Positions 47,612-61,217 are shown, counted from the first letter of the stretch. The stretch is 64,000 nt of DNA from Rothia uropygialis (GCF_004137765.1 NZ_NOIS01000005.1:186001-250000), one strand, 5' to 3'. Notes: generated from the sequence alone by a model not told the origin. Made by a program: numbers and translations.

Positions 47612-48814
47612 GTGATTTTTCCCAAAACTGGTCCCATTGTCGGTGTAGTAGGTGGCGGGCAGCTGGCCCGCATGATGGCGCCCGAGGCGAGTGAACTCGG
47701 TATCGAATTGCGTGTCCTCGCGGAATCGCCCGAGGTGTGTGCGGCGGCGGTCGTTCCGACGTCGCCCGTCGGCGATTACACGGACCTGAGCACTCTCCGG
47801 GAATTCGCACGGAGTGTCGACGTTCTGACCTTCGATCATGAACATGTCCCGACCGACCACCTTCGCACGCTCATTCGTGACGCCGTTGCGGTCCACCCGG
47901 GACCCGAGGCCCTCCTGCATGCGCAGGACAAGATCGAAATGCGCCGTGCCGTGGACCGCCTGGGTCTGCCCAACCCTCAGTGGGACGCCGTGAGGAACCC
48001 CGACGAGCTGCGCACGTTCGGCGAGAGAACCGGGTGGCCGGTTGTCCTCAAGACGCCTCGCGGTGGTTATGACGGCAAGGGGGTCATGCTTGTGGACCCG
48101 GAGGACGTCGGCTCTCCCGAGGTCGCGGACTGGTTTGCGAAGGCCAGTGACGCCGGTTGGACCGACGGCGCTCTTCTGGCCGAGGAAAAGGTCGAATTCT
48201 CGAGGGAACTCTCCGCGTTGGTCGCTCGCCGTCCCGGGGGCGAGACTTGTGCCTGGGACGTCGCGGAATCCATTCAGGTCGATTCCGTGTGTGATGAGGT
48301 CATCGTTCCCGCTCCGGAGATCGACTCTCAGACTGCCGACTCGGCCCAGCAAGCTGCTCTGCTCCTTGCATCCGAGCTCGGAGTCACCGGGGTCATGGCC
48401 GCTGAGCTCTTCGAAACCCCTGGTCGTGGCCCTGGCTTTCTGGTGAACGAACTGGCCATGCGCCCTCACAATTCGGGCCATTGGACTCAGGACGGATCGG
48501 TGACCAGTCAGTTCGAACAGCACCTCCGCGCCGTTCTGGATCTGCCTTTAGGCTCGACCGACCGTCTCGCTCAGGTAACCGTGATGAAGAACTTCCTGGG
48601 CGGAGAGAATCAGAATTTGTTCTCGGCGTATCCGGCCGTCATGGCCGAATATCCCGGAGCGAAAATCCACACCTACGGAAAGTCGGTGCGGCCGGGCCGC
48701 AAGGTCGGTCACATCAATGTGACCGGTCCGTCGGATGAGCTCACGCGCTTGCGTCAGGTTGCGCACGGCGCCGCTACCGGCATACGAGATTACCGAGCAC
48801 AAGGTCAGGCCTAG
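47612..48814 (+). CDS. purK: 5-(carboxyamino)imidazole ribonucleotide synthase
   Basis: This 400-residue ATP-grasp enzyme carboxylates AIR to N5-CAIR in purine synthesis. PurK features: [17 protein letters not shown] at the N-terminus, [14 protein letters not shown] (ATP-grasp loop), and [14 protein letters not shown] at the active site. The start is GTG at 47612. The next gene, purE, completes the two-step conversion to CAIR, 37 bases downstream. Confidence 0.96.
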   Translation: MIFPKTGPIVGVVGGGQLARMMAPEASELGIELRVLAESPEVCAAAVVPTSPVGDYTDLSTLREFARSVDVLTFDHEHVPTDHLRTLIRDAVAVHPGPEALLHAQDKIEMRRAVDRLGLPNPQWDAVRNPDELRTFGERTGWPVVLKTPRGGYDGKGVMLVDPEDVGSPEVADWFAKASDAGWTDGALLAEEKVEFSRELSALVARRPGGETCAWDVAESIQVDSVCDEVIVPAPEIDSQTADSAQQAALLLASELGVTGVMAAELFETPGRGPGFLVNELAMRPHNSGHWTQDGSVTSQFEQHLRAVLDLPLGSTDRLAQVTVMKNFLGGENQNLFSAYPAVMAEYPGAKIHTYGKSVRPGRKVGHINVTGPSDELTRLRQVAHGAATGIRDYRAQGQA

Positions 48815-48851
48815 GGGCCACACGGACTCATCAATCGTGAAGGAGCGCAAA

Positions 48852-49478
48852 ATGAGCGATACGCAAGAGACCCCACTCGTCGGGTTGGTCATGGGATCCG
48901 ATTCAGACTGGCCCACACTCGAGGCGGCGGCCGATGTTCTGGAGGACTTCGGCGTATCCTACGAGGCCCAGGTTGTTTCGGCACATCGAATGCCCGAAGA
49001 GATGATCGAATACGGCAAGAGCGCCGAAGAACGGGGGCTGCGTGTGATCATCGCGGGTGCCGGCGGTGCGGCGCATCTGCCAGGCATGCTGGCTTCGGTC
49101 ACGTCACTGCCCGTAATCGGCGTTCCCGTTCAGCTCAAAACCCTCGACGGAATGGACTCTCTGCTCTCGATCGTTCAGATGCCGGCCGGGGTTCCCGTTG
49201 CGACGGTGTCAATCAATGGGGCCAAGAATGCTGGGTTGCTCGCGCTCCGGATCCTGGGTTCCGGCGATTCGCGCGACGCGCGGGAAATTCGCACGGAACT
49301 CGCGGAATTCGCAGAGAATCTCAAGCAGAGTGCGCAGGACAAGGGCGCTGCGTTGACCCAAAAAGTCGAGACCCGCCGCCAGGAGCGCGACGAAGCGGAT
49401 TCCCCCTCGAGGCCCCGTCGACCGTCCGTTCCTGCCGAAGAACAAGTCGACGACCCGCCCGCCGGTTATGCACCGTAA
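48852..49478 (+). CDS. purE: 5-(carboxyamino)imidazole ribonucleotide mutase
   Basis: This 208-residue class I PurE converts N5-CAIR to CAIR. Key motifs: [11 protein letters not shown], then VVSAHRMPE with the catalytic His, and [13 protein letters not shown]. Typical PurE is about 160-170 residues; here a charged, low-complexity tail of about 40 residues follows the core. The ATG has AAGGAG upstream. It is coupled to purK by position. Confidence 0.96.
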   Translation: MSDTQETPLVGLVMGSDSDWPTLEAAADVLEDFGVSYEAQVVSAHRMPEEMIEYGKSAEERGLRVIIAGAGGAAHLPGMLASVTSLPVIGVPVQLKTLDGMDSLLSIVQMPAGVPVATVSINGAKNAGLLALRILGSGDSRDAREIRTELAEFAENLKQSAQDKGAALTQKVETRRQERDEADSPSRPRRPSVPAEEQVDDPPAGYAP

Positions 49479-49562
49479 CCCTGGTAAACACTTTCAACTT
49501 CCCCAAATTCTCCGGCAAAGCCACGTGTTTTCGCTGGTCAAACTGTAGGATCGGGTTCGATC

Positions 49563-51182
49563 ATGACTACTCCCCCAAGCAACCAGGATCCCTCCGACCA
49601 CATCGAGGCCGCACGCGGACTGGACGAGCAGGCTGGCAGCTCGCGAATGACCGACCCCCTGCGCAATCCCCGCTCAGGCGGGGCCCTCACGCGCACCAAG
49701 CGGGCTTGGTTACTCCTGATTCTGACGACCATCATCCCAGGCTCGGCCCAGCTCGTTGCGGGTCACCGGAAGGTGGGGCGGATCGCCCTGACCGTGACGC
49801 TGACCGTGTGGGTTCTGCTCATTCTCCTGCTCCTCACATGGCTGATCCATCGCGCCTGGGTGATCGAGCTCGTCACGGGGCGTTACATGTCGCTCATCCT
49901 GGTCATCGTGCTTGTGGCCCTGGCGATCTTCTGGGCTTTCCTGTTCTTCGACACTTTGCGGTTGATTCGGCCCGTGCTCCTGGCCAAAGGGATGCGCCCC
50001 GCCGTGATCATCGGATTCGTGGTTCTGCTGTTCGTCACGGCCGGCGGTGTCGGGTACTCGGCGTATCTGGTGAACGTAGGACGCGGGGCCGTCAGCGGAA
50101 TCTTTGCGTCCGGAGCGAAGATGAAACCCGTGGACGGCCGGTACAACTTCCTCCTCATGGGTGGCGACGCGGGTGATGATCGCGTCGGTCGACGCCCCGA
50201 TTCGATGACGGTTTTCAGCGTTGATGCGAAGACCGGGCAAGCCGTGACGATCTCGTTGCCGCGCAATACGCAGAATGCCCAGTTCTCCAAGGATTCGCCG
50301 CTCTGGGACATCTACCCAGATGGTTACAACTGCGGCGACGAATGCATCCTCAATGCCCTGTACCCCGACGTCGCCAATGATCACAAAGACCTCTACCCGA
50401 ATGCCGCCGACCCCGGAGCCGAGGCCATGAAGGACGCAGCGGAAGGCATCACGGGGCTCCCCATCCAGGCCTATGTGTTGGTGGACATGGACGGGTTCTC
50501 CAACCTCATCGACGCAATGGGCGGTATCGATATCAATGTCGGTGGACGCGTGCCGATCGGCGGCGGACACGACGAGATCACGGGCGAGCCGAACCCCATC
50601 GACGGATACATTGAGCCCGGCAAACAGCATCTCGACGGTTTCCATGCCCTCTGGTACGGACGATCCCGTGAGGGTGCTTCGGACTATGATCGTGAGGCGC
50701 GGCAGCGTTGCGTGCAATCTGCAATGCTCAAACAACTCGACCCAGGCACGCTTCTGACCCGTTTCCAGGACATCTCCGACGCCGGCCAGAAAATCATTGA
50801 AACCGATATCCCTGAGAACCAGCTTCCTAGCTTTGTGGACCTTGGTCTCAAGTCCAAGGATCACGACCTGATCCAGTACGGCATGGCGCCGCCTTACTTC
50901 GCAGAGGAATTTCCGACGTATCCGGATTTCGATAAGTTCCAGTCGTCGATTTCGAAGGTCATTCAGGATTCCAAGGACGGCACGACCCCGGATACCAAGG
51001 ACGCGAACGCTCAGGCGGCTCCCGGAGGCGGGGCGAATCCTGTATCGGCTGTTTCGCCGCTTGCTGTGGCCCAGACGCTGGGCCTGAGCAGCCAGGACCG
51101 GACCAATGCGGCCCAGACCGATAATCTCGATGTACAGCTTGCCGCCGACCTCACCGAGAATGGCACCTGTTCAGTCCCCTAA
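49563..51182 (+). CDS. LCP (LytR-CpsA-Psr) family cell-wall ligase
   Basis: This 539-residue membrane protein has about four N-terminal hydrophobic segments, then an extracellular LCP domain: RVGRRPDSMTVFSVD, then SLPRNTQ, and the arginine-rich YGRSREGASDYDREARQR. LCP enzymes transfer polyprenyl-linked glycopolymers (teichoic acid or arabinogalactan-like chains) to peptidoglycan. The multi-helix N-terminus is more elaborate than the single anchor of classic members but occurs in actinobacteria. A Fem-type transferase follows within about 20 bases, so both act in wall assembly. Confidence 0.93.
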   Translation: MTTPPSNQDPSDHIEAARGLDEQAGSSRMTDPLRNPRSGGALTRTKRAWLLLILTTIIPGSAQLVAGHRKVGRIALTVTLTVWVLLILLLLTWLIHRAWVIELVTGRYMSLILVIVLVALAIFWAFLFFDTLRLIRPVLLAKGMRPAVIIGFVVLLFVTAGGVGYSAYLVNVGRGAVSGIFASGAKMKPVDGRYNFLLMGGDAGDDRVGRRPDSMTVFSVDAKTGQAVTISLPRNTQNAQFSKDSPLWDIYPDGYNCGDECILNALYPDVANDHKDLYPNAADPGAEAMKDAAEGITGLPIQAYVLVDMDGFSNLIDAMGGIDINVGGRVPIGGGHDEITGEPNPIDGYIEPGKQHLDGFHALWYGRSREGASDYDREARQRCVQSAMLKQLDPGTLLTRFQDISDAGQKIIETDIPENQLPSFVDLGLKSKDHDLIQYGMAPPYFAEEFPTYPDFDKFQSSISKVIQDSKDGTTPDTKDANAQAAPGGGANPVSAVSPLAVAQTLGLSSQDRTNAAQTDNLDVQLAADLTENGTCSVP

Positions 51183-51199
51183 CTCCTAAGATGGGAAGA

Positions 51200-52201
51200 A
51201 TGAGCACAATTCTGCAGTCCGATGCGTGGGCGAAATTTCAGCGCGATCTAGGCCATGAGGTATTCCAGAGATCAGGTGACGGTTACTCGTACCTCGCTAC
51301 CTTGGAGGGCGGGCGTACAGGGCGTTACTTGTATTGCCCGTACGGGCCGATTGCCGATTCCGTGCAGGCCTTCACCCGAGCCCTCGAGGACCTCAAGCAG
51401 CTTGCCGCCAGCAAGAAGTGCCTGTTCATCCGTGTGGAACCGACCCTCGATGAGATGTTCCCCCAAGGTGCAGACCATTTCGAGGATCTTGAGAGCCGCG
51501 GAATGCATTTCGCACCCCGACAGGTTCAGCCGAGTCACACGTGGATGATTGATCTCACTCAGGACGAGGACGCGATCCTCAAGGGGATGAAATCCACCAA
51601 CCGGAACCTCCACCGAAACATCCACAAAAAGGGAGTCAGCTTCGAGGAATCGCACGATCCTGCCGACATCGCAGTGCTGCTGAAGTATTTGAACCAGACG
51701 GCGGAGCGAGTGGGGTTCAACCGGCAGAAGGATGACTACCTGACGCAGGCCGCGAAGTCGCTCATGCCGCTCGGCGCAGCATCGGTGTACCTTGCTCGCG
51801 TCGATGGCGAGCCGATCGGCGCGGCGATGGTCTATGACTCCGAGGACACCCGAACCTACGCGCACGCATCCATGTCGTACGAGCACCGCAAACTCAGTGC
51901 CAATAACCCTTTGGTCTCGACCATGATGCTCGATGCCAAGAACAAGGGTCTGAGCCGTTTCGATATGTTCGGCATTGCGCCGGAGGGCGAGCCGAACCAT
52001 CCGTGGGCGGGGTTCACCGGTTTCAAGAAATCATTCGGCGGCTACCCCGTGACGCTTCCGGGCACGTGGGACCTTCCGGTCAACAACCTGGCGTACAAGG
52101 CTTACCGGCTCGCGTACTCGGCCCGGGAAACCGGTCTCCCGAAGGCGAAGCGCCTTGCCTCTGCCGCGGCGGCTCGGTTGCGGAAGACGTTGAGCAGGTA
52201 G
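51200..52201 (+). CDS. FemABX-type peptidoglycan bridge amino acyl transferase
   Basis: This 333-residue protein has the Fem family double GNAT fold: an N-terminal ILQSDAWAKFQ, then LIKxV-like FIRVEPT, and MKSTNRNLHRNIHKKGV, the coiled linker region, with the C-terminal AGFTGFKKSFGG. Such enzymes add amino acids from aminoacyl-tRNA to the lipid-linked stem peptide to build the cross-bridge. The position after the LCP gene supports this. ATG 51200 is chosen over ATG 51191, but either could be used. Which residue is added cannot be told. Confidence 0.9.
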   Translation: MSTILQSDAWAKFQRDLGHEVFQRSGDGYSYLATLEGGRTGRYLYCPYGPIADSVQAFTRALEDLKQLAASKKCLFIRVEPTLDEMFPQGADHFEDLESRGMHFAPRQVQPSHTWMIDLTQDEDAILKGMKSTNRNLHRNIHKKGVSFEESHDPADIAVLLKYLNQTAERVGFNRQKDDYLTQAAKSLMPLGAASVYLARVDGEPIGAAMVYDSEDTRTYAHASMSYEHRKLSANNPLVSTMMLDAKNKGLSRFDMFGIAPEGEPNHPWAGFTGFKKSFGGYPVTLPGTWDLPVNNLAYKAYRLAYSARETGLPKAKRLASAAAARLRKTLSR

Positions 52202-52385
52202 CCACCGCTCGTTGTGTTCCGCTCACAGGGTCTCTTCGGACCCCGGTGGGCAGACGGCTAGACCCCGAGACTGCCCAGCTCGACGATTCGGGCGAACGCG
52301 GCCTTGCCTCAACCTGCCCCCCCCCGGCACGAGCGATCGCGTGCCCTCGGCACTGGAGATGCCGTCGACCACCGGAGGATACCGG

Positions 52386-52429
52386 AACGGCCCGGGGACG
52401 AGGCGAAACGCTCGCGTCCCCGGGCCGTT
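52386..52429 (-). terminator. Long perfect hairpin downstream of glpX
   Basis: A 15-base perfect stem (52386-52400 with 52415-52429) encloses a loop that can itself pair GCG-aaa-CGC. It begins about 20 bases after the glpX stop on the minus strand and also lies downstream of the convergent Fem gene. No T-run follows on either strand, but the stem is strong. Confidence 0.65.
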
Positions 52430-52447
52430 GCGAAATATGAGCCGGAA

Positions 52448-53440
52448 TTACCGCTGGTACTTATCCCATTTTTCGGCAATGTGCTCAGCTTCGACCATTC
52501 GCACGGTCCCGGACTTCGACCGCATGACGATCGACTGGGTGCTGATGCGGTCGCCGAAGTACCGAACGCCACGCAGCAAGTCTCCGTCGGTCACACCGGT
52601 TGCGGCGAAGAAGCAGTTGTCGCTCGTGACCAATTCGTTGGTGGTCAACACGGCGTCCAAGTTGTGGCCCGCGTCGAGTGCCTTCTGCTTTTCTTCGTCG
52701 TCCTTGGGCGCCAACCGACCCTGGATCACACCACCGGTAGCCTTGATAGCACAGGCCGCGACGATTCCTTCCGGGGTTCCGCCGGTTCCGAGCATCACAT
52801 CCACTCCCGTGTTCTCGCGGCACGCTGCGATAGCGCCGGCGACGTCGCCGTCCAGGATCATGCGGGTACGTGCACCGGTTGCACGGACTTCTTCGACCAA
52901 GTCCGCATGGCGAGGCCGGTCAAGGATGCACACGGTGAGCTGGTTGATGCGCTTGCCCTTGGCCTTGGCCACCAGGTGGAGGTTTTGTTTGACGGGCAGG
53001 CGGAGATCGACGAGGTCAGCAGCCTCCGGGCCGGTCACCAACTTTTCCATGTAGAAAACGGCGGACGGATCGAACATCGAACCACCGTCGGCCACGGCGA
53101 TGACCGACAACGCATTGTTCATACCGAGCGCCGTCAGGCGGGTTCCGTCAACGGGGTCGACCGCGACGTCGAGGGCCGGACCGTCCCCATCACCCAAGTG
53201 TTCCCCGTTGAACAACATGGGGGCTTCGTCTTTTTCACCTTCGCCGATCACCACGGTGCCGTTGAAATGCACGGTTGAAAGCATGTTGCGCATCGCATCA
53301 ACGGCCGCACCGTCGGCCGAGTTCTTGTCCCCGGCCCCTACCCAGTTGCCGCCCGCGATCGCTGCGGCCTCGGTTACTCGAACCAGCTCGAGCGCTAGGT
53401 TGCGGTCTGCCTGGTTGTTCTGTTCGTTCGCTTCCGACAC
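52448..53440 (-). CDS. glpX: Class II fructose-1,6-bisphosphatase
   Basis: This 330-residue GlpX-type phosphatase removes the 1-phosphate from fructose 1,6-bisphosphate in gluconeogenesis. Motifs: [32 protein letters not shown] (metal and substrate site) and [18 protein letters not shown]. The GTG start at 53440 has GAGGAA upstream. It is divergent from the DUF4245 gene, a conserved actinobacterial pairing. A long hairpin ends the transcript. Confidence 0.97.
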   Translation of the reverse strand: MSEANEQNNQADRNLALELVRVTEAAAIAGGNWVGAGDKNSADGAAVDAMRNMLSTVHFNGTVVIGEGEKDEAPMLFNGEHLGDGDGPALDVAVDPVDGTRLTALGMNNALSVIAVADGGSMFDPSAVFYMEKLVTGPEAADLVDLRLPVKQNLHLVAKAKGKRINQLTVCILDRPRHADLVEEVRATGARTRMILDGDVAGAIAACRENTGVDVMLGTGGTPEGIVAACAIKATGGVIQGRLAPKDDEEKQKALDAGHNLDAVLTTNELVTSDNCFFAATGVTDGDLLRGVRYFGDRISTQSIVMRSKSGTVRMVEAEHIAEKWDKYQR

Positions 53441-53720
53441 AGAGTTCCTCGCCTTCGAAGTTGTCGTCCGCGACGCACCGGCCTGTGGCGCGCCACGTGG
53501 TGTCCGTGGGCCTGTCTGCCCAACACGGGTGCTCTGCCCAGCTTACTTGCTCTGCCCGACACCGGCCTCAGGTCGCCCGATATGACGAAAGGTTGTCCCT
53601 GACGGACGCGGCCCTCATCCTTCGCGGGCCGAGCTCCCGTCTCTGGGTGCGACCGTGAAAGAGCCCGCGAGTTTCATGAGTCAGCTTTGAGCATCCCTCC
53701 GCCTGCGGCAGAATAGCCGG

Positions 53721-54422
53721 GTGAGCGAATCCAACAACGAGAATCCCGTAGATCCATCCGGCCAGCCTTCCTCGGGCGGGGACGGCACCGACGGTGACGA
53801 GTTGCCCGTCAAACCGCAGCTCACCGAGTCTCAGGCAAAACGTCTCAACACGCCCGTCCGGGCCATGGTTTTCTCGATGATCGCTCTCCTTCTCATTCTC
53901 CTCCCTTTCCTGTGGCTCGTACCCAGACCGGACAACCAGTCGTACCGGCCGGATGTGGATCTCACCAAGACCGCGCAGGAAGCCAGCGAAACCGCCGGAT
54001 ACGCCGTCGTCGCACCGCAGTTGGACGACTCCTGGCACGCGAATTTCGCGCGCTGGAATTCCGGTTCGGCGGACGGCGTGCCCTTCTGGGAGGCCGGATT
54101 CGTGACACCCTCCCAAGGTTTCATTACGGTCACCCAGACCGACAAGGCCAACCCGACGTGGATCTCGCAGAAGACCGACGGCGCCCCGGCCACGGGCAAG
54201 ACGGATATTGACGGCGTCACATGGAGCACCCGCGTCAAACAGGACAAAAACGGTGGGAACGGGACCACCGCGTACGTCGGCGACGTCAACGGAACCACAC
54301 TGATCCTCTCCGGCGATGCCGAACGGGACGAGTTCAAGGATCTGGCGCACCAGTCCATGGAGTCCCTCAAGAACGGCGATGCCACCTCTCCATCCCCAAC
54401 AAGTTCCGCGCAAAACGGCTGA
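53721..54422 (+). CDS. DUF4245 family membrane-anchored protein
   Basis: This 233-residue protein has a polar N-terminus, one membrane helix (residues about 49-67), and an extracellular domain matching DUF4245: WHANFARWNSGSADGV, WEAGFVTPSQGFITVTQTD and TLILSGDA. The function is unknown. Such genes sit next to glpX in many actinobacteria. It lies about 75 bases upstream of the carbonic anhydrase on the same strand. Confidence 0.9.
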   Translation: MSESNNENPVDPSGQPSSGGDGTDGDELPVKPQLTESQAKRLNTPVRAMVFSMIALLLILLPFLWLVPRPDNQSYRPDVDLTKTAQEASETAGYAVVAPQLDDSWHANFARWNSGSADGVPFWEAGFVTPSQGFITVTQTDKANPTWISQKTDGAPATGKTDIDGVTWSTRVKQDKNGGNGTTAYVGDVNGTTLILSGDAERDEFKDLAHQSMESLKNGDATSPSPTSSAQNG

Positions 54423-54498
54423 CCAGGCCTAATATCGACTGGTGTCGTCCGCTCACGTTGGGCTGCATCAAGAAAATCCACGAAAGGGTACCGAACAC

Positions 54499-55137
54499 AT
54501 GTCTGAGAAGCCGGCACAAATCACTCCTCAAGAAGCGTGGAAGCGACTGGCGGACGGCAACGCCAGATTCGTTGCCGGCGAGTCCCACCACCCGAATCAG
54601 GACGCCGCCCGGCGAGAGTCCCTGGCCGGCGGGCAGAATCCCTTCGCCGTGATCTTCGGCTGCTCCGATTCCCGTCTCGCCGCGGAGATCATCTTCGACC
54701 TGGGCTTGGGCGACACCTTCGTCGTCCGGACCGCCGGCCAGGTGCTCAGCAACGCTTCCCTCGGTTCTCTCGAATACAGCATCACGGATCTGCAGGTTCC
54801 GCTCATGGTTGTGCTCGGCCACGACTCGTGCGGTGCGGTGACAGCCGCCAAGGATTCCTACGAGACCGGTGCCATGCCACCAGGCTTTGTGCGGAACCTG
54901 GTCGAAGAGATCATGCCGGCCGTCATAGAGACTCGTCGCAATTCCGATGAGGAAGACGTCACGCTGAACGAAATGGTCCGCACCAACACCCGGCAAGTCG
55001 CCGAGCGCATGATCGACCAGTCGAAAATCATCTCGAATGCCGTGGACGAGAACCGCACCGCGGTCATCGGCATGTTCTACCACCTCAGGGATGGGAAGGC
55101 CGAGCTCGTCTTCTCATCGCACGATCTTCAGTCCTAG
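54499..55137 (+). CDS. Beta-class carbonic anhydrase
   Basis: This 212-residue zinc enzyme interconverts CO2 and bicarbonate. The zinc ligands are visible in IFGCSDSR and LGHDSCGA (Cys, His, Cys) with the paired Asp-Arg of the active site. The ATG at 54499 is preferred, with GAAAGGG about eight bases upstream. It lies 37 bases before fumC, so the two may be co-transcribed. Confidence 0.95.
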   Translation: MSEKPAQITPQEAWKRLADGNARFVAGESHHPNQDAARRESLAGGQNPFAVIFGCSDSRLAAEIIFDLGLGDTFVVRTAGQVLSNASLGSLEYSITDLQVPLMVVLGHDSCGAVTAAKDSYETGAMPPGFVRNLVEEIMPAVIETRRNSDEEDVTLNEMVRTNTRQVAERMIDQSKIISNAVDENRTAVIGMFYHLRDGKAELVFSSHDLQS

Positions 55138-55174
55138 AGCGGAAATAGAAGCACTCTCGGCCTAAACTGGCGGT

Positions 55175-56581
55175 ATGGCTGAAAATACAGAATTCCGCAT
55201 CGAACACGACACCATGGGCGAAGTCCGAGTACCGGTCAACGCCCTGTACAGCGCGCAGACCCAGCGCGCCGTCCAGAACTTCCCGATCTCGGGCAAAACC
55301 TTGGAGTCGGCGCACATCGCCGCTCTAGCGCGCGTCAAGAAGGCCGCGGCCCAGGCCAACCTGGAACTCGGCGTCCTCGACCAGGATCGGGCAGAGGCCA
55401 TCCGCAGCGCTGCGGACGAGGTCATCGCGCACGAACACGACGAGGATTTTCCGATTGATGTGTTCCAGACCGGTTCCGGCACGTCCTCGAACATGAATAC
55501 CAACGAAGTTCTTGCGACGTTGGCCTCTCGCGCACTCGAGGCCAAAGGCATCCAGGTTCATCCGAACGACCACGTCAATGCCTCGCAGTCCTCGAACGAC
55601 GTTTTCCCGACCTCGGTGCACGTCGCCGTGACAGGGGCTTTGATCAATGACCTCAAACCTGCATTGGACCAATTGGCGACGTCGCTCGAGAACAAGGCCG
55701 AGGAGTTCAAGAATGTCGTCAAATCGGGACGGACCCATCTCATGGATGCGACGCCTGTGACCTTGGGTCAGGAATTCTCCGGCTACGCCGCACAGATCCG
55801 TTACGGCATCGAACGCATCGACGCCGCCCTCCCCCGCGTGGCCGAGGTTCCCTTGGGCGGGACGGCCGTGGGCACGGGAATCAACACCCCGGACGGGTTC
55901 TCCGCTCGCGTGATCGAATTGCTCGCGGAAGAAACAGGTCTTCCCTTGACCGAAGCACGCAATCACTTCGAAGCGCAGGCCAACCGCGACGGTCTGGTCG
56001 AAGCCTCCGGACAGTTGCGTACCATTGCATACTCGCTCATGAAGATGTGCAATGACATTCGGTGGATGGGCTCCGGCCCCAACACCGGTTTGGGTGAGCT
56101 GCGCATCCCCGATTTGCAGCCCGGCTCCTCGATCATGCCTGGCAAGGTCAACCCCGTCATCTGCGAGGCGGTGATCCAGGTTGCGGCTCAGGTCGTCGGC
56201 AACGACACCGCCGTCGCCCTGTCCTCGACCAACGGCGCTTTCGAGCTGAATGTGGGCATCCCGGTCATGGCCGCCAATTTGCTCGAGTCGATCCGGCTCC
56301 TGAGCAATTCCACGCGTGTGATGGCGGCGAAGATGATCGATGGTCTGGAGGCCAACGAAGAACGCGCCCGGTTCCTCGCCGAGGCGTCTCCCTCGACCGT
56401 GACTCCCATGAACAAGCTCATCGGTTACGAGGCCGCGGCCAAGATTGCCAAGCACGCCGTCGCCCACAAGACAACCGTGCGTGACGCAGTGATCGAGCTG
56501 GGTTATGTGGAGCGCGGTGAGGTTACGGAGGACCAGCTGGATGAAGCCCTTGATGTGACCAAGATGCTCGGAAACCACTAG
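55175..56581 (+). CDS. fumC: Class II fumarate hydratase
   Basis: This 468-residue homotetrameric fumarase converts fumarate to malate in the TCA cycle. The lyase signature [11 protein letters not shown] is present, along with [20 protein letters not shown] and [12 protein letters not shown]. The length matches FumC. It follows the carbonic anhydrase closely and is ended by two hairpins. Confidence 0.97.
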   Translation: MAENTEFRIEHDTMGEVRVPVNALYSAQTQRAVQNFPISGKTLESAHIAALARVKKAAAQANLELGVLDQDRAEAIRSAADEVIAHEHDEDFPIDVFQTGSGTSSNMNTNEVLATLASRALEAKGIQVHPNDHVNASQSSNDVFPTSVHVAVTGALINDLKPALDQLATSLENKAEEFKNVVKSGRTHLMDATPVTLGQEFSGYAAQIRYGIERIDAALPRVAEVPLGGTAVGTGINTPDGFSARVIELLAEETGLPLTEARNHFEAQANRDGLVEASGQLRTIAYSLMKMCNDIRWMGSGPNTGLGELRIPDLQPGSSIMPGKVNPVICEAVIQVAAQVVGNDTAVALSSTNGAFELNVGIPVMAANLLESIRLLSNSTRVMAAKMIDGLEANEERARFLAEASPSTVTPMNKLIGYEAAAKIAKHAVAHKTTVRDAVIELGYVERGEVTEDQLDEALDVTKMLGNH

Positions 56582-56592
56582 GCTTTCGAACT

Positions 56593-56667
56593 ACGCGCTT
56601 CGGTGCGCGTGACCGGGCCGGCGCCGTCGTGAACTTCCCGAATTTCCACGAGGACGCCGGCCCTTTT
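56593..56667 (+). terminator. Intrinsic terminator pair after fumC
   Basis: A first hairpin ACGCGC-ttcggt-GCGCGT (56593-56610) is followed by a larger one: GGGCCGGCG (56615-56623) pairs with CGCCGGCCC (56655-56663), inner bases pair further, and TTTT follows directly. The second is a good rho-independent terminator for fumC. Confidence 0.8.
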
Positions 56668-56744
56668 ACGCCCAAAACCGGTGGCAAGAAAAGGCCCGCC
56701 CACCATGTAGCTGCACGTCACAGAGCATTTATTTGCACTCATCC

Positions 56745-59278
<2,534 letters not shown>

Positions 59279-59318
59279 GAAACACCCGCAAAACCGCGGA
59301 AATGTTCCGCACAACACT

Positions 59319-59371
59319 ATTCCGCCCCGCCTTCTTTGTGATTCGACCCTCAAGAAGGCCTGGGGCGGAAT
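59319..59371 (+). terminator. Intrinsic terminator after the DHA2 transporter
   Basis: ATTCCGCCCC followed by CCTTCTT (from 59319) pairs with AAGAAGG and GGGGCGGAAT (to 59371), with small bulges, and GTCTGTTT follows. It separates the efflux operon from poxB. Confidence 0.75.
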
Positions 59372-59452
59372 AGTCTGTTTAAAGGCCTAGTTGAAGTAAG
59401 TAGAAGCGTGATTGAGTTAGGTCGAATCCGATCGACAAAGAATCGAGGAACA

Positions 59453-61198
59453 TTGAAACTCGCAGAACAGATCGTGAAGCAACTGGTCGAGGCCGGCGTA
59501 CACCGCATCTACGGCATTGTCGGTGACTCCCTCAACCCCATCGTGGACGCCGTGCGCGCCACAGGCGGCGCCAAGAAGGGCGGCATCGACTGGGTGCATG
59601 TCCGGCACGAAGAAGCTGCCGCATTCGCCGCGGGCGCCGAAGCCCAGCTGACCGGTGAACTCGCCGTGTGTGCCGGTTCCTGCGGTCCGGGCAACCTCCA
59701 CCTGATCAACGGGCTGTTTGATGCGAACCGCTCCCAGGCCCCCGTCCTTGCCATCGCCTCACAGATCCCCAGTGTTCAGATCGGCCAGGGTTACTTCCAG
59801 GAGACCCATCCCGACCGCCTGTTCGAGCAGTGCAGCGTCTACAACGAGCTGGTCTCCACGACTGACCAGGCCCCGCGTGTTTTCTCGACCGCGATCCGCT
59901 ACGCGGTCGGCCAGTCCGGAGTTTCCGTGGTGACTCTCCCGGGCGACCTCGCGGATGAAGACGCCACCGCAGAAGCACCGGAAATCGGCAACCTCCGCCG
60001 CTCCCCGAAGGTTCCTTCGGATGCGACGATTAGCGAGTTCGCCACCGAGATCAACAACGCCAACAAGGTTGCTCTGTTCGTCGGTGCCGGTGCCAAGGGC
60101 GCCCACGACGTCGTCGTCGAATTGGCCGACAAGATCGCGGCCCCCATCGGGCACTCCCTGCGCGGCAAGGACTTCATTCAGTACGACAACCCGTTCGACG
60201 TCGGCATGACGGGTCTGCTGGGCTACGGTGCCGCCGCGGAAGGCATTCACGACGCCGATCTGATGATTATGCTCGGCACGGACTTCCCGTACGACCAGTT
60301 CCTGCCGGATACCAAGACCATCCAGGTCGACATCGCACCCGAGCACATGGGCCGACGCACCAACGTGGATCTCCAGATCGAAGGCAGCGTCCTGGAGACG
60401 CTGGAGAAGCTGCTCCCCGCGGTGGATCGCAAGACGGATCGAAAGTTCCTGGAGAAGTTGCTCAAGCGGCACGACACCATCATGAACAAGGCCGTCGGCG
60501 CCTACACGCGCAACGTGGAGAAGCACAAGCCGATCCACCCGGAGTACGCTGCTTCCCTGCTGGACCAGGTCGCCGACAGGGACGCGATCTTCACCGCAGA
60601 TACCGGCATGTGCAACGTCTGGTCCGCTCGGTACATCAACCCGCTCGGAACCCGGCGCTTGATCGGCTCCTACCTGCACGGGTCAATGGCCAACGCATTG
60701 CCACAGGCCGTGGGCGCACAGGTGGCCTTCCCGGACCGTCAGGTCATTTCGATGTCGGGTGACGGCGGTCTCTCGATGCTCATGGGCGAACTCGCGACCG
60801 CCTCGATGTACCAGTTGCCGCTGAACATCGTGGTGTTCAACAACTCGACACTTGGCATGGTCAAGATGGAGATGATGGTCGATGGTCTGCAGGACTACGG
60901 CGTCGACGTCCCCGACATCAACTACGCCGACGTGGCCAAGGCGATGGGTTTCCACGCGATTCGCGTGACCGATCCCCGGAAGCTGCAAAAAGCCTACGAA
61001 GACGCCCTCGCATACAACGGCCCGAGCGTCGTGGAGGTCATCACGGATCCGCTGGCCCTCTCGGTTCCCCCGCAGATCAACAACAGCATGGTCTTCGGCT
61101 TCGCGACCGCGATGTCCAAGATCGTGTTCAACCGCGGCGCGGGTGAGGCCGTTTCGATGGCTCGGTCGAATATGCGCAACATCAATGCACTGAGGTAG
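59453..61198 (+). CDS. poxB: Pyruvate dehydrogenase (quinone) / pyruvate oxidase, PoxB type
   Basis: This 581-residue TPP- and FAD-dependent enzyme decarboxylates pyruvate to acetate and CO2 with electrons passed to quinone. Seen motifs: LVEAGVHRIYGIVGDSLNPI, VRHEEAAAFAAGAEAQLTGE with the catalytic Glu, and the TPP motif MSGDGGLSMLMGEL to NNSTLGMV. TTG 59453 fits the usual MKLAEQI start and has GAGGAA upstream; GTG 59408 is an alternative. Intrinsic terminators lie on both sides, so it is transcribed alone. Confidence 0.93.
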   Translation: MKLAEQIVKQLVEAGVHRIYGIVGDSLNPIVDAVRATGGAKKGGIDWVHVRHEEAAAFAAGAEAQLTGELAVCAGSCGPGNLHLINGLFDANRSQAPVLAIASQIPSVQIGQGYFQETHPDRLFEQCSVYNELVSTTDQAPRVFSTAIRYAVGQSGVSVVTLPGDLADEDATAEAPEIGNLRRSPKVPSDATISEFATEINNANKVALFVGAGAKGAHDVVVELADKIAAPIGHSLRGKDFIQYDNPFDVGMTGLLGYGAAAEGIHDADLMIMLGTDFPYDQFLPDTKTIQVDIAPEHMGRRTNVDLQIEGSVLETLEKLLPAVDRKTDRKFLEKLLKRHDTIMNKAVGAYTRNVEKHKPIHPEYAASLLDQVADRDAIFTADTGMCNVWSARYINPLGTRRLIGSYLHGSMANALPQAVGAQVAFPDRQVISMSGDGGLSMLMGELATASMYQLPLNIVVFNNSTLGMVKMEMMVDGLQDYGVDVPDINYADVAKAMGFHAIRVTDPRKLQKAYEDALAYNGPSVVEVITDPLALSVPPQINNSMVFGFATAMSKIVFNRGAGEAVSMARSNMRNINALR

Positions 61199-61217
61199 TA
61201 ACCGACCTCACATAACA